A stretch of DNA of 64,000 nt from Mesodorylaimus sp. YZB2_4. Lineage: Eukaryota; Nematoda; Enoplea; Dorylaimida; Dorylaimidae. Positions within the stretch are counted from its first letter, which is position 1; every line of letters starts with the position of its first letter. The translations under genes and the position numbers were made by a program. Location of the stretch: positions 2,108,001-2,172,000 of the forward strand of contig JASANH010000938.1 in NCBI GenBank assembly GCA_030248295.1, in the 5' to 3' direction. Positions 26,201-38,300 of this stretch are shown in pieces. The notes beneath the pieces were generated by a model. The model was not told the origin of the DNA. It worked only from the letters and a program-made list of their open reading frames with translations, and did not search any database.

Positions 26201-27537
26201 GGCCAGTCTGCGAGATGCGCAGTGTTTGAAGATTGAGGCAAACCTGCACCCATGATTTCCCAGTTGCTGGAGAATCACAGCAAAGGATGGAGACCAGTTG
26301 GTGATTATTAGCGTCACTCGAATTCGTTCAATACTTTCATGTGAAGGGAAAATCTAACCTTATTTGCAGTTTTCGCAGATGCTAAAGCTTCCTTTTCTTC
26401 AGAACACTTGGTTTTTTTGGTAGCTTCAATGCGCCAACATGGAATTTTGCAACTCGAAAGTGGGGCAGCTCCCCGTCCACGTGACCAACGATCTGTCAAT
26501 GGAAACATTTTCAAGCTTACTTGGACCACTTGATTCATTTGCTCGGACACTAAGCAGAAATCGGACGCTGAGCATGAAACATGCTGTTGTTTTAAAGAGC
26601 TTGTTGTCCTTATGAAATAATAATTAGACGCTGTGTTCTTAGTTCATAGTTTCTTTCGCAACTACCAACAGCTGGCTGAAAAGGGACTGGCTGAACCGGC
26701 ATTCTGGCTGACATGGGACTTGCAAAAAGGATCCTGGCTGGACTGGGAGTTTTTTTCGGCTGGACTGGGACACTGGCTGAAACGGGTCACTGGCTGGAAA
26801 AGGACACTAGCCGAAACGGGGCACAACTGGAGCTACTATGCATACCGTGGCAATTGAGTAATGATTCGGGTATGTTTTGCTCGGATAGGAAGGGAACATG
26901 TAGGGAGTGTGTGATCCACATTCGATCAATCTATGTAAAGATGATGTCAAATTGCGTAGTAGATAATCCGCTCGAAACGCGTCAAAAGATATGAGCACTG
27001 TTGGCAGCATTGTCCACCTGAAATTTAGAATCTTCATCCATGTTACTTCGCTTTCTGTCTCCACACTCACCCTTTCTCACATTTTCGGGTGCAGCAGGCA
27101 TCATCGTACCACATTTTCGGTTTGTCTCTCGGACATGTATCCCCACTGGGTTTGGGCGTCGGCGTAAATGTTGATGAGGGTATGGCTGTGGGACTGAATG
27201 TGCGTGAAGGAACGGGTGTCCATGTGCGTGAGCTGATGAATGCGGCTGTGGGTGAGGGTATCGGCGTGCTCGATTCAGTGCCTGAGTAGCAGTCGTTAAA
27301 ACATTAGAGTTTCATGAGTCGGATGTTCCTACCTGAGTCGCCATTGGAAGTCACCACCTTGTTCAAGGTAATTGCAGCAACCACCAAACATGCAACTGCA
27401 ATGACCAAAATACAAATCAGTCCCACACCAATTATTACTCTCGTCGCCATGCTGATAGGACGGTGAATACTGAATCTCTCCTGCTGGCTGCTAAGTAGAT
27501 GTGTCCTAGCTTCTTCAACTCCGCCTTGGCATCTCAT
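23257..27537 (-). CDS. Ectonucleotide pyrophosphatase/phosphodiesterase (copy B)
   Basis: Fifteen exons give 837 aa: 27537-27333, 27281-27071, 27017-26846, 25990-25859, 25742-25667, 25611-25330, 25276-25151, 25112-24938, 24813-24659, 24604-24438, 24380-24071, 23958-23896, 23824-23692, 23615-23447 and 23394-23257. A cytoplasmic tail and a single membrane helix ([18 protein letters not shown]) precede a Pro/Ser/Thr-rich stalk of about 45 residues, absent from copy A and probably O-glycosylated, then the same Cys-rich linker. Catalytic residues: FDAF (Asp151; Gly changed to Ala beside it), Thr187 in [26 protein letters not shown] and [14 protein letters not shown] and YDYDGDG mark the later domains. 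Both copies end in DLW. Intron 3 carries a transposon insertion (26034-26825). Confidence 0.93.
26034..26825. mobile_element. Foldback-type non-autonomous DNA transposon in ENPP-B intron 3
   Basis: The insert is flanked by an 11-bp direct repeat, ACTGGAGCTAC, at 26023-26033 and 26826-26836. The ends (about 26034-26215 and 26650-26825) are imperfect inverted repeats built from many copies of a CAGCCAGT-like unit and its complement CTGGCTG. The middle 430 bp shows no transposase. Removing insert plus one flank leaves a 52-bp intron, the normal size here. Long inverted ends made of short subrepeats with 9-11 bp target duplications are known for Foldback and Mutator-like elements; that class assignment is inference. 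Confidence 0.8.
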
Positions 27538-27683
27538 CAGTGCAAACACACTTTGTTTGTTCTAAGCATTAGCATAACGGCAAGACAGTTTTTTGCTCCA
27601 GCCACTTGAGTTGGTAGCCACAAGGACCTTTGCAGCGACCCATGTGAGCAAGCAAACCAGGCGTGCTAATCCGGTGTACGTAC

Positions 27684-27840
27684 CTAGAGTGTTTTTCTGA
27701 GACTGTAGTTCCCGGCGATCCTTCGCACGCCGATATACCTCCCGATATACGTCAGCGAGACATTTCTTAGCGATTCGGTCTGCAGCTTCAAAAATGACCA
27801 AGAACGTACCGAGCCGTCTGTGAATAACAGACATTTTCAT
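27684..27840 (-). CDS. Possible first exon of an unknown gene
   Basis: An ATG at 27840 opens a frame rich in Arg and Lys (MKMSVIHRRLG, later YREVYRRAKDRRELQ) that reaches a good donor, AG/GTACG, at 27684. No matching downstream exon was found before ENPP-B begins at 27537, so this could be a small two-exon gene, an unused frame or part of an ENPP-B 5' UTR. Low confidence. Confidence 0.2.
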
Positions 27841-28413
27841 GTAATTCCGGGGAGTCACCCGGTTTTGCCTTGGCGGCCACAACTAGCAATCGTTTTGAAT
27901 CGAGCTAATGCCTTCCTATTTTAAGCAAACGAACTATCAATGCGCTTGACATTTCTAATCTGAAAATGAGCTTTTATCAGTCGCTTTTAAAGCGCGCGTG
28001 ATGGCCCTTGAGAATTAACCCAGAATAGATCACTGTGAAAAACCGCTTTCGTTGCCCCTTCAATAGGCGGATCGTGTTGATGCCTTGAGGGTCGCGTAGG
28101 CAGTGCCTTCTTATGATGCATGTTGCCTTGCCAGGTAGGCCTACTCCTCATCGAGCATCCGCTGTGAACAACCCCGAGCTTCTCGGAAAAATCTCTATCC
28201 AGCGATGGGTTTACATCAGTGGCCATGACGACAGCTCGGCTGGTCGATCGAAGATCGGCTAAATGACCGAGCCTGCCATTCTCATTCTCGAATTCCCGTC
28301 TTCATGCCATTCCTCATAGCGCCGCTTAGAATTTGCCACCCGAAGAAGTATTTTACTCGTTCCCATTTAAGCACCTGCTGTTCAGCTCAGCTCATACGGT
28401 TCCCTACATAGAA

Positions 28414-28704
28414 ATGGCCCTAGCAGAGTCGTCGCCATGTGCAGTGGCCGCCAGCCCGAATTTGAGCGCGTTTAGAGCGAAGAGTCGAGTTGGACGTCGG
28501 AATGCTATTACTAACGACCAATTGGAATTACTCAAAACGGAAGGCGAAGACTCAGAAACCTCGAAGAGCGCTATTCTTCACGACCTGGAACAAAAATTTG
28601 AGCAAATGGACACTGAATCAAACACGCCATCGTCGACAGCGACTTCTGATTCAAAGATTCCCCAGAAAGTATGTTGTGAATTATGTGGGTCTGTTAAAGT
28701 TTAG
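28414..28704 (+). CDS. cAMP-dependent protein kinase inhibitor (PKI)-like
   Basis: The frame encodes the PKA pseudosubstrate motif RVGRRNAI at residues 25-32. Phe20 stands five residues before the first Arg, exactly as Phe10 relates to Arg15 in mammalian PKI. Ala31 replaces the phospho-acceptor Ser, so the peptide should block the free catalytic subunit of PKA. Farther on, ILHDLEQKFEQM could be the counterpart of the PKI nuclear export helix. Start chosen at 28414, just 2 nt after an acceptor-like TACATAG. The frame runs to a TAG at 28702-28704 (96 aa), but a strong donor AAA/GTATGT after residue 85 (28668) suggests one more exon that I could not identify. The family is usually 70-80 aa, so size fits. 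Confidence 0.75.
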   Translation: MALAESSPCAVAASPNLSAFRAKSRVGRRNAITNDQLELLKTEGEDSETSKSAILHDLEQKFEQMDTESNTPSSTATSDSKIPQKVCCELCGSVKV

Positions 28705-30071
28705 AACTCTTTGTGGTGGATCAATCGAATCCTAGCAGCGGTCATGCGCTGTTCTGTACAACAGACAATGATAACGCCTTGCACCAATACACAAAGGCTC
28801 ACGTGTGTACCATTGCACCTCTACCTGGCCACTGTCTCAATTTACCAATTAGTTCAAAAATGCATCCGGGCCTTTCCTCGTGAGCTAGCCTGTAATTCGT
28901 AAAGGTACCTGTTTATATCACGCAGGCACCTACGCAATTCCTTTGGCTCTAATCAAACGTGACATATGTAAGGGCTGAACAATGAATATTGCATCAGAAT
29001 GAAACCCTCGTTCGCACGCCGTTAGCTAACTTGAGATGCGAGCTCGCACATGCCGTACCTTACCATTTTTTAGCATTTGTGCTTCCTTTCTTTTAGCTCC
29101 GTTATGCCTGAGCTAAGCTAGTCGAACCTTCTAGGATTCGAGTCAAGCGAAGCAACGGAAAGAAAGCGATCAAAGTGATGACCGCTCGCGTATTGTGAGT
29201 GCAACGTGCATTAATTAATTGGTCATTACTGAAACGCCACCAGTGTACTGTACTTATTCCGTGAATTCAAAACTATTGTGTAGTTTTGTTTTGAGCGCCC
29301 TGTCAGCGCACACCCTCAAAACATACATACTGTACCTACTTCGAGTGGGCATGTTGGCATGCTGTCATAATGTGCCATACAGTAATTACTCTAAAAAGTG
29401 TTAAACACGATGTTCTGCTGGCCGTCACGCGCAGAAGCCATTCATAGAAAATAATACCTGGGCATATGAGAATAAACAATAGTCCAAACCTCTGTATTTT
29501 AGCATATAGTAGAAACCAGTTGGAGGCTTTTAAATTTTTACGATGACCTGGGCTGCTCAGTAAGGCTCTTTATACTAGCTGCCCATGGGCTCTTTTATGC
29601 TATATCAGGGTGAGTAGTAATTTTCGAGAAAAGTGGTACCAGTCGGTGGAAATTCCGACCCCGTGAAAGGTACAGCATTCGTCACTCAAGATACGGATCG
29701 TTTTGACTGTGGCCGTAATGGCAGTTGCAAATTGTTCAGGGCCGAAACAAAAACTTAGAAGCTGTTTGGGAAATGGCTCTATAATTTTGGCTCTTATACG
29801 TGATCGAACGAGCACACTTTCGCGGGCATATAATCTGACAGAGTGACAGAGTAAACAAAGCTCTGGAAGTTAGCACCCGTTGGCACTACTAACACTAAAA
29901 TTTATTAATGACCAGATGGCATAAAGACAAACCAAGGGACAAGAAATCGAAAAACAAATACAATAGTGATATAGCAACGCCATGAAAAATTAGAATGCAG
30001 GCCATCTGGCATGAGTCAAGGATAAGCACCAGTATGGCCCAGATTCTGCACCTCCACGCAATTCGTCATTA
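28705..30071. other. Intergenic, nothing recognised
   Basis: May hide a last PKI exon. The right end should be the 3' UTR of the beta-propeller gene. No repeat or RNA gene seen. Confidence 0.3.
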
Positions 30072-31196
30072 TCATTCCTTCAAAAGAAACTGCTGCGAGT
30101 TGACGAGTCGAGCGCTCTCGATCCCTTCCTTGGCTGACGGCCTGCACTCGTTGCATGAGCACCAGTCTTGCACATCACAAATAAACAATTTGCATTCATG
30201 GATGGGGTCTCGATCAGCCGTTCTCGGTGTTGACTGGCTGCCGACCACATAGAGTCGTCTCTTAGCGTGCGTCTTCTCGATCAGTACCACTCCTTTCGGG
30301 TTATTGAATGGAAAGCATTCGATATGCGCAACAAATGTCCCCACGGCGCTGTCGTATTCTTGAATCCTTCCCGAATCGACAACGTACACTCTGCCCTGCG
30401 AGTCGACAGCGACCCCCCGCGGCCAAAATATGAAGCCATACGGGACCCATTTCGACTTGTATGGAAACTGGTCTGGAGACTGTGCGACGATGCCCAGGTG
30501 ATGACCATCCACGCTATCGTAGATGTCTATCGCGTGGTGAAAGTCGTCTCCTCGCTCGCTCACGATCAGGAAATTACGCTCCTCATCGAGCGCCATGTAC
30601 CACATGCTGGATGCTTCCTTGTAAACCAGAAGTTTGGCCGAACCTCGATCAGCGATGTTTACTTTCCAGATGGCGGAATTTTGCAACTTTCCACGCCGAT
30701 CGTGGTCATATTTTGTGGAGATGTACATGCAACCCTAAAATGGAAGTGCTCGATTAGAGAATCACGATGCGACCAACAGACACACTTGATTCTTGCTATA
30801 AACCACTTTGCGAATGCGGCCCCATTCGTGTTGATGCGGAATTTGGAAAAGTGGTGTCCAAGATGGCCTGGGCTTTTGACCCTGATAAGGGTAAAAGTAG
30901 ATGTAAGATTCTTGATCAAGTCCGAACCTTTCACTGCTCATTGAATAAACTGCGATGAGAACTTTGCCACCAGCAAATGAGAGGTCGCTAGGCATTTGTT
31001 TCGCTGGGATATCGACGATATGGACGTCCATGCACATCTGGAACTTAATAGTCTTCACCATCCGCCCCGTCGATATAAACAATTCATGCAAGCCACTGCT
31101 GCTAGCCACGTAGAACAAATCATCACCCTCTGATACGGCCAGTGACATCACACTTTGCAGGACATTATCCAGCGGAAGCACTTTAGGAGGCGCCAT
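30072..31196 (-). CDS. NHL/SMP-30-like beta-propeller protein
   Basis: Two exons, 31196-30786 and 30734-30072, split by a 51-bp intron in phase 0; 357 aa. Repeated units of about 45-50 residues have the propeller pattern. The clearest is FWPRGVAVDSQGRVYVVDSG followed by RIQEYD, a textbook NHL repeat. Others read SLAVSEGDDLFYVASSSGLHE and WYMALDEERNFLIVSER. No signal peptide or catalytic domain is seen. The C-terminus carries a Cys cluster (CDVQDWCSCNEC) that may bind metal or form disulfides. NHL propellers bind proteins or RNA, and SMP-30 relatives are hydrolases; substrate residues cannot be assigned. ATG taken at 31196. Confidence 0.7.
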
Positions 31197-31599
31197 CCTC
31201 AGTCTTGTCAACCTGCATCAGCAGAGAGGGAGGAAAGATCGGGCTGCAGCATCGTTTTAGAGCTCCTAGGAGGTATGATAATATTGCGCAAAGCAGCTCG
31301 GCGCTCACGAGCGGACGAGCCTCTGCAACGTCATCCTTACCGCTGAGAAAGCGGCCGATTCGAATCTCTCAAACTGTCGTCATTTAGCGCACAAACTTTT
31401 GGCCACGTCATTATGTCACATGTGCAGTGACGTTACGCTGATCCGTCAGAAGTGCTATCCATTATTATGTCAGCCATCGTGCGCGACCGCACTTTGGCGA
31501 TCCAATCAGAGTTCGTTCTTAGAACATGATTCCTCAACAAGTTTGCACTGCACAGTCTTTACTAACTGTTCGACCCATCACAAAGCTTTACTCGGAACA
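31197..31599. other. Spacer, promoter of the propeller gene
   Basis: 403 bp between two minus-strand genes. Nothing else recognised. Confidence 0.4.
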
Positions 31600-32316
31600 T
31601 TAGTTTCCTTCATACACAGTACCAACCAATCTATGGCATCCGCAGACCTTCTCTCCGTCAATGGTGGCTATTTGTTGTAACTCCCGAGTGGACAAGGTGT
31701 TGACAGGCTCATTGAATATGAAGAGCGTTATGAAGAACAGACGCCCATCAGACACATACTGATTCCAGAATTGCTCATCCATGTTCTGCGATTTTAGAAA
31801 GTCTTCCTTGGTGGGCATGCAGAAGGTGATGCGCACATCGGTATAATTTCCAGCATTCAAGCCCTTGTCGCAATCCAATTTTTTTCCGTTTCGTGTCTCC
31901 AGCTGGACCAAACCCGATGTTTTCTTGGTTATGTTCTTCAGTCCATTACATGCATCGCAGTACACGCAGGACCCCACGCCGCCACAATTATTACTATCCG
32001 CTCCTCGGCACTTCTCTGTTGGTGTTTTCGTACCATATTTCGTTTCTGAGTAGATTTGCACTTGACCCCGCATCGGCTTTAGGACAGTAACTTGGCCAGA
32101 GATAATGTAGCAGCCCTCTCCCTTCTCGCTGTCTGGCTCAATAGGAGCCAATTCAATTGGCGGAAATCGAAGTTTTTCATTTGAAGATGGTTTCCCGTTA
32201 CAAGGTTGGTGTTTGATAACCCGGAGTTGAAGTCGTTTTTTCGGCTTACCATTATCATCAGCAATAGAATAAGTGATAAAGAAGAAACTGATAAACAGAA
32301 TAGATAAAAATTTCAT
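31600..32316 (-). CDS. Secreted Cys-rich protein, family unknown
   Basis: Single-exon frame of 238 aa. Residues 1-19 (MKFLSILFISFFFITYSIA) are a strong signal peptide with cleavage likely before DDNGKP. The mature part has about 11 cysteines, two of them in a CVYCDAC cluster, and one N-glycosylation site (NYT). Alternating hydrophobic stretches (YIISGQVTVL, GQVQIYSE, VQLETRN, VRITFCM) suggest a beta-sandwich. A lipid-binding ML-like or nematode-type extracellular domain is possible, but I cannot name it. Single-exon structure is unusual among its neighbours. Confidence 0.7.
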   Translation of the reverse strand: MKFLSILFISFFFITYSIADDNGKPKKRLQLRVIKHQPCNGKPSSNEKLRFPPIELAPIEPDSEKGEGCYIISGQVTVLKPMRGQVQIYSETKYGTKTPTEKCRGADSNNCGGVGSCVYCDACNGLKNITKKTSGLVQLETRNGKKLDCDKGLNAGNYTDVRITFCMPTKEDFLKSQNMDEQFWNQYVSDGRLFFITLFIFNEPVNTLSTRELQQIATIDGEKVCGCHRLVGTVYEGN

Positions 32317-35300
32317 TTTTAACTATCGGGTACGTGTACGAATAACAAAGTGCTGCCCAAGATAGACGGAGAGATGACCTTCGTTTCGATCAAGTGAGAG
32401 GACTGGTAAAACTTGTCTTATATGGTACGCCTCCTCGAGCCAAGTCCAGTTCTTTCACTTGCTGAGGCGGCACTCAGGCGCACAACAGGATCCATGCCGA
32501 CAATAGGACCGAAATGTTCAAGTTTTAATGCCTTGATGACAATGATTTAAGTGTGACTTTGTAAATTAGAGTCCGGGAGGAGTAAAAAAGACGCAAAGGC
32601 ACAATTCGATTCATACATACGTAGGCTGCGGAAAGCGGAAACTATCCAACAATAGTACGTGCAGCTCGCAAGTTAGAGTCGCCTACGCACCATGCCTGCT
32701 ATCGTACCAAGAGCTGTTTTTACCAAAGCACGAGAGAACTCTAATCTGTCTGAAAGGTTGTCTGAGGACTTTCTGCATCTCTACTTGTCCCCTGTTAAGA
32801 CGTGCTGAACATGAACCGTTCAACGGGTAGTTATCCAACAGAATTACTGGGGATTTTAGTAATCGAAAGACGATGACAGAACATGGAACATGGCTTGTCA
32901 TGTCACACAAATTCACACCGTAGATGTCGGACCCCACGTCGACCTGTCTCTAGCATCTTGCACCTGTTTGTTCTTGCGCATGGTACGAATGACTCGAACG
33001 TATTAACGTCAGCGAGTGATCTCGGCACGTCCTTTCCGTTTATTCCATCTTTTGGTCCTAGTGAGGAGATCATAGCTGTCAAACGGGATGACGTCAGGCT
33101 TACGCAAGCAGTGTTTTGACTCTATCCAGGGGGTCACGGACAACGATTGATGGAAGGCGTGCACGAAGACCAGACTTGCCAGCCGCCCACTGACAATGAC
33201 AGTAGGCGTGCCAGCAGCATCTGGCTCAGAGAACAGGCGCGAAGAAGAATGTCCCAGACTGCTCGGATGGTTGTCTTCATGAGTAATACGGCTGGAAAGC
33301 GCGCGAAAGCAATCGTGGTCCACCGATAAGATCACTGCGGGTCAGATCGAAAGAGTTACTGTGTGGTCATATGTGGGTCTATCCAGTGAGTGGAACAGTA
33401 ATATCCCCGGATCATGTTCATAAACATCACTCTTTAAAAATGTAACCCCCAGAGGGCCGAGAGGATCGATTGCCAGTGGAGGCTCTTCGCTGACACCGAC
33501 TGCCGGCCGTGGTTGCTACTGACAATGAGAACAATGTATCAATTGACCAACCCTACTCAAAGATTCAAACACCAAACCAGATCTTAGGAAGGTTGCTAAA
33601 TCAGTCAAAAGGCTTTATTGTGTTCCCATTTTATGCCTCCTCCAGCCATTGACGGCAAGTCCCTCTATCCTTCTATTCTTCAGTTATCTCGGCTGGTCTG
33701 CGGTGTCGTTTATCGGATTTCGTCGCCATTCAGACGTTGACGTTTCAATGCCTGTGGGGACAAATTTGGCGGAAACTTAATTTTGTCAGTGCCGGCAGTG
33801 CCCAATTTATTTGTTCTGGTATCGTTCTCCTGGGAGCGTGTGCGCCTTGCTTGCGGAGCTTTCTAAAAAAACATCATTTCGTTTAGGTTTTGTTCGATTT
33901 TCCTGCAGCAAGCTCCTGAAGCTTTTGTGCTCCCAGTACGGAACGTGCGGTCTATATGCTGGATGCGCGACTAGGAGTATGTATCTTGGGGATCAATGTG
34001 GTTGTTCATCACAGCTACAAAGATACGTCATGTGGAAAAATTTGAAACGGGAATGTAAAAAAACTTCTATTCTCTGTGCAATGTTCCTCAGACCGCCTGC
34101 TGACAATTAGCTATAACAGGAGCCATTAGCAGGTATAAGTGCCAATCCACCGGGCCTTAAACTCGAAGGCGCGACTGAATCGGGATGACCGCAGATTGGG
34201 CTTCCTGCCATGAAGTGAATCGGTCAATGAAGAGATAGGCATTGGATGTTATTCTGACTTATTGTATACTATAGACACTGGTGAGTACTCTCAAGGGCGA
34301 AGGGAGACATATCTGTAAAAGTAAGTGCCGCGAGTCTATGTAGCATAGACTAGTTCATTCGTATGGCGACATGACTCCTGCTTATCTGCCCATCCATGTC
34401 GTTGAATTCAGTTGGACGGTGTATCTGACGATAAGATCCTCCTGCAAATTTTCTGGCTCATCCCTGGGAACTTTTTGAAGAATTCTGGCCTATGAAAACC
34501 CCACTATGCTTTTCATATGCTCTCATACAAAACGACCCCTGGGTCTCTGCCCTCTCAAATTATGGCCGCGAAGACTGATTTTGATAGCAAAGCGCCTGTC
34601 GGTGATTCGGCGGCAGAAATAATTTTCTCTCTGCGCCAGTTAGTTAAGGCTTGATTAAAGCCGGCGGTTGAAGCTATGTTCCGCGAATGACGAATAATAC
34701 AAATGGTTATCAACCTCATTGCTTGCTTTCTTTCCAACTGCAGTTTTCGTCGTGCTGTGATCTGGGTGCAGATCCAACGTTTTCGTCATATGACGACTAG
34801 GTTTTTCATTGCTTCGATCTTATATTAGAATAAGGCAAGAGATAGTGAATGAATGATGCCGAAACTGCATCGCTCAAAACGCTTGCATAACACAAAAACA
34901 AGCGAGTTTACTAGATGCAATTTTGACGGGCCTCTGAGGGTTCAGTATATCATAACGTTACTTACGTTATATCATAACGTTCCTTCCTGCTTTTCAAGAG
35001 AAGCAGTGAGTGAAACAGGAATAGCATACAGACAGGTGTTGCTACTGTATGAGTGGAGCTCTTTGTTGTTACTGTGCGGAACAAGACCGAATTTTGGCCT
35101 TCCCAAATTACAGTAGTTGCGCCGTCACATGATCGCTTTGCATTTCAAAAATCTGTTTTGATCATATACGAGTAGTTTTACTTTTTGGCGCCTGTGCTGT
35201 CTTCTGTCTTATTTACCGTTCCGATCGATCGATATCTTGCAGTTGGCCTGGTCGACGTTCTGGCGCTAGCTGCGCAACAATCATGCAGCCTACAGTAGGT

Positions 35301-38300
35301 TGTAGAATACATCTGACAGAATCCATGAGTACAGTAGGTACAGAGGTGGTGGGCCAATAGCCTAGAACTTCCGAAAGCGATCTGACCATGATTTTTTTGA
35401 GTAACGAGTTAAAATCCCAAAATGTAAAGTGAGAAAGTTTGAAATCGGACAGCTTACAAATGCTTTTGCCTGAGGCTAATTGGCTTTGCACTTAGCACAA
35501 AGACATTCGCCTCAATCGCGTTTTCGTTGACTTCTTTGTTGTCAATACGTATTGACGCGGTCGGATGGAATAGGCTGGTCTGGACGGCATTCTTAATTAC
35601 AGGCCAGGACATAGTAGGAGTGTTGTAGCTGTTTGTCATGGCACTAATGAGACGATGCCAGTTGACGCACGTACTCCTTATTGGAGCTTCAAGATTTTTT
35701 TCCGTTTCCGCCTTACTGCCACTCGCCCTTTGGCCAACTCAGCAGAGAATTGATTTTGAGTTTAGCTACTGCCGTTTAATATGCTAGCTCCGGTCAATAA
35801 AGTTTTACCAAATAAGGAGTTTGGCGGTGCGCGTCGACCACTTTTTGTTCAGGCGCTGACTCGTTTCGCTTGGTTTGCTCTATATTCCCGAATAGGCACC
35901 TCCTCGACTGTTCGATTGATGATTACTAAGCAGAAATGCCTGAGCATGGTCAACTGCGACCCTAAGAAAATGGGCCTATCCGTACCCGACCGGGCAGTAG
36001 GTTAGCAAGGGCTTTCCATTATAGTGGCCTTATTGCAATCACAGCACTAAATTAGAACCACTCGAGCTGTATTTCACTTTCTTCGCTTCCTATCCACTTC
36101 CCTCTCGCTATTTCCGCTTCTGCTATCAAGGTCAGTTTAACGAAATTACAGCTTTTTACTGACTTTATTTTTGTGTTATGTGCTTTCGTAGAAGCTGGAC
36201 TAGTTTGTTGAAAACGTGAGCAAGGACGCGAAAAATAGTAGCGCAAAGAGTTGTGGGATTCGGCGCGAGTCTTTAGTTGCCACCGAATGCACGGAAATGG
36301 CCGCTCGTTTTTACAAGAGCTTGTTAATCATCCTTTATTAGAAATCGATTTTGGTGAACATGAGCGCTTCACAACCGAGCCTAACTACGAAGCGGACAGA
36401 AATTCTATCGCATGTTTGCCACCCGACCATGTTTTACTCTGATATCGAGTACTTGCCTTGTTTCACCAATCCACTACCACTGCTTTGGGCTCGTGACTGG
36501 CTAATGGCCTACGACTTTCTTATTAGGAGAAACCGCTCTCATCGTCAGTTTCTGCGCATGTTATCCGACTCCCATTATGTTAGAAATCAAACCTGTTGTC
36601 AGAGACTGATCCGTCTTGATGATCTAAAAGATAAACTAGCCTGGATTAGAAGGCAATGAAAACGGTGGTGTCCGTGGTGTCGGTTGTAACGGCTCATTTT
36701 TAACGGGGCTATGTCTTGATGATCCAATAGATAAACTAGCCTGGATTAGAAGGCAGGCGGGGACTGGCATAGAGTGTGGGGAAGAGCAGATCCAACTTGT
36801 CGTGCGTTTGGGATTATTGCTTGTCGTCTTGGCAATACAACTATTGATCACTCGGCGGTTGAGCATTGTAGGATTAGTTTTTATCTATATGGAATTTTCG
36901 CTATCGAAGGCGCAAATTAGAAGAGACCATCACCCACTTACCACCTGGTAACAGCCGTTTGCACCTGCCAGGCCCCTTTCATAAGCTCTACAGTATATGT
37001 AATCCCCAACTACTGTACAACATAATCGGCTTCCTCTGACGTTCGCGGAGTTCCACGTTTATGGCGGCACATAGCGATAAGAAGCGTTTCGGAATGAAGT
37101 CTGGTCACGAAACTAGCCTTTAATGGCTTCTAGAGCAAAAAGCATTTTCAAGAGAGCGCCCAGGTGCAGCCCTCCTTGCCCCAAGCCAAGCTCTTCTTTT
37201 TTCACTAATGCCTTTTGATTATTAGAATTTCCCGAGTCTTGGGCCTTGATCTGGTCTCTAAGCTCGCTTTGGTTGTCTCTGGTCTCTGGTTGTTTTCTCA
37301 CTTTGGTTGTCTTAGCGGCTAAATTAAATGACAAGGGTTGGTCGAAGGCCAATTCAATTTCGAGTCTTCCACTCCCCCGCGCCTTAAGAGCCTGGCCAAT
37401 GGTGATAAAAAATGTACCATAAGGAAAGGTCAACGACTCTTACCGTTTCCTGCCTTCTCACAATGGATTATTAGAATGTTGGGGTTTCAATCTCGATCAA
37501 ATGTCTTGGAGTCACCAGAGGAGACAGTAAAGGGAAGTGATCTCCGCTCTAACAACTTCCGTTCTGGGGGACTAACTAAAAATGAATTCGCTTTTTATTT
37601 GATTTTTCAATGGGATTTTCTGGGTACCTACAGACTGCTTATACTCCCTTCTTGACAGGTTTCGATGATTTGAGGGTGACCAGGCTCTAATGAACCCTCG
37701 TCGAATCGGTCTTTGATTCTATTGTTTTGCCCAGGCAGAGCTCCTTCAAAACCCCGAGGTTCATCAGGCTTATGGTTTTGAAAAGGCTTGACTTTACCGC
37801 ATGAATCTAGGCAAGTACTGGTACCGCCCCCTGGCTCTATCAGTCATCATTATCTTGCCATGAGCGCGCTGCCGAGCATGCTCGTTCCGTGGAGCGGCTT
37901 CAAGGAATGCCACTTTGGGGGCGAATCATTCCGCTTTGGCCGAGACATCACTTCCCTCGCACCCTCCTACGCGGACCCTTTGCTATTACGGATGGATACA
38001 CGCACTCCTACGAGCCTCGCGGTCGTGGCGTGAGTTTAGGTAGCTTCGTCAAAAGTACCTGAAGTAGTTCATAACTATGACTAGTCCAGCAACTCACAAG
38101 TACTCACCATCAACATTTGCGCAGGTACGAATGCGTCACAGTGATCGACTTGTATCGGAAAGCACAGCTCACGAAAACGACGACGGATAATCATTCTTCA
38201 AAGGGAACTGCGACGAAGGAGTCGTTATCGATCACAGGAGTGTTTGCTGGGCAAGCTTATAGTTTGTGCTAATGACGAGGAGCGTGTCCATTGCGCCATC

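Noticed and set aside
30267..30944. 225-codon plus-strand frame
   Set aside because: Lies antisense to the beta-propeller exon, which has clear NHL repeats and matched splice sites.
33811..34110. Plus-strand 99-codon Cys-containing frame
   Set aside because: No signal peptide, spacing pattern or splice neighbours; judged chance.
37113..37433. Minus-strand frame of 106 codons rich in Lys, Gln and Glu
   Set aside because: Starts with TTG, no partner exon or motif found; could be a last exon but cannot be supported.
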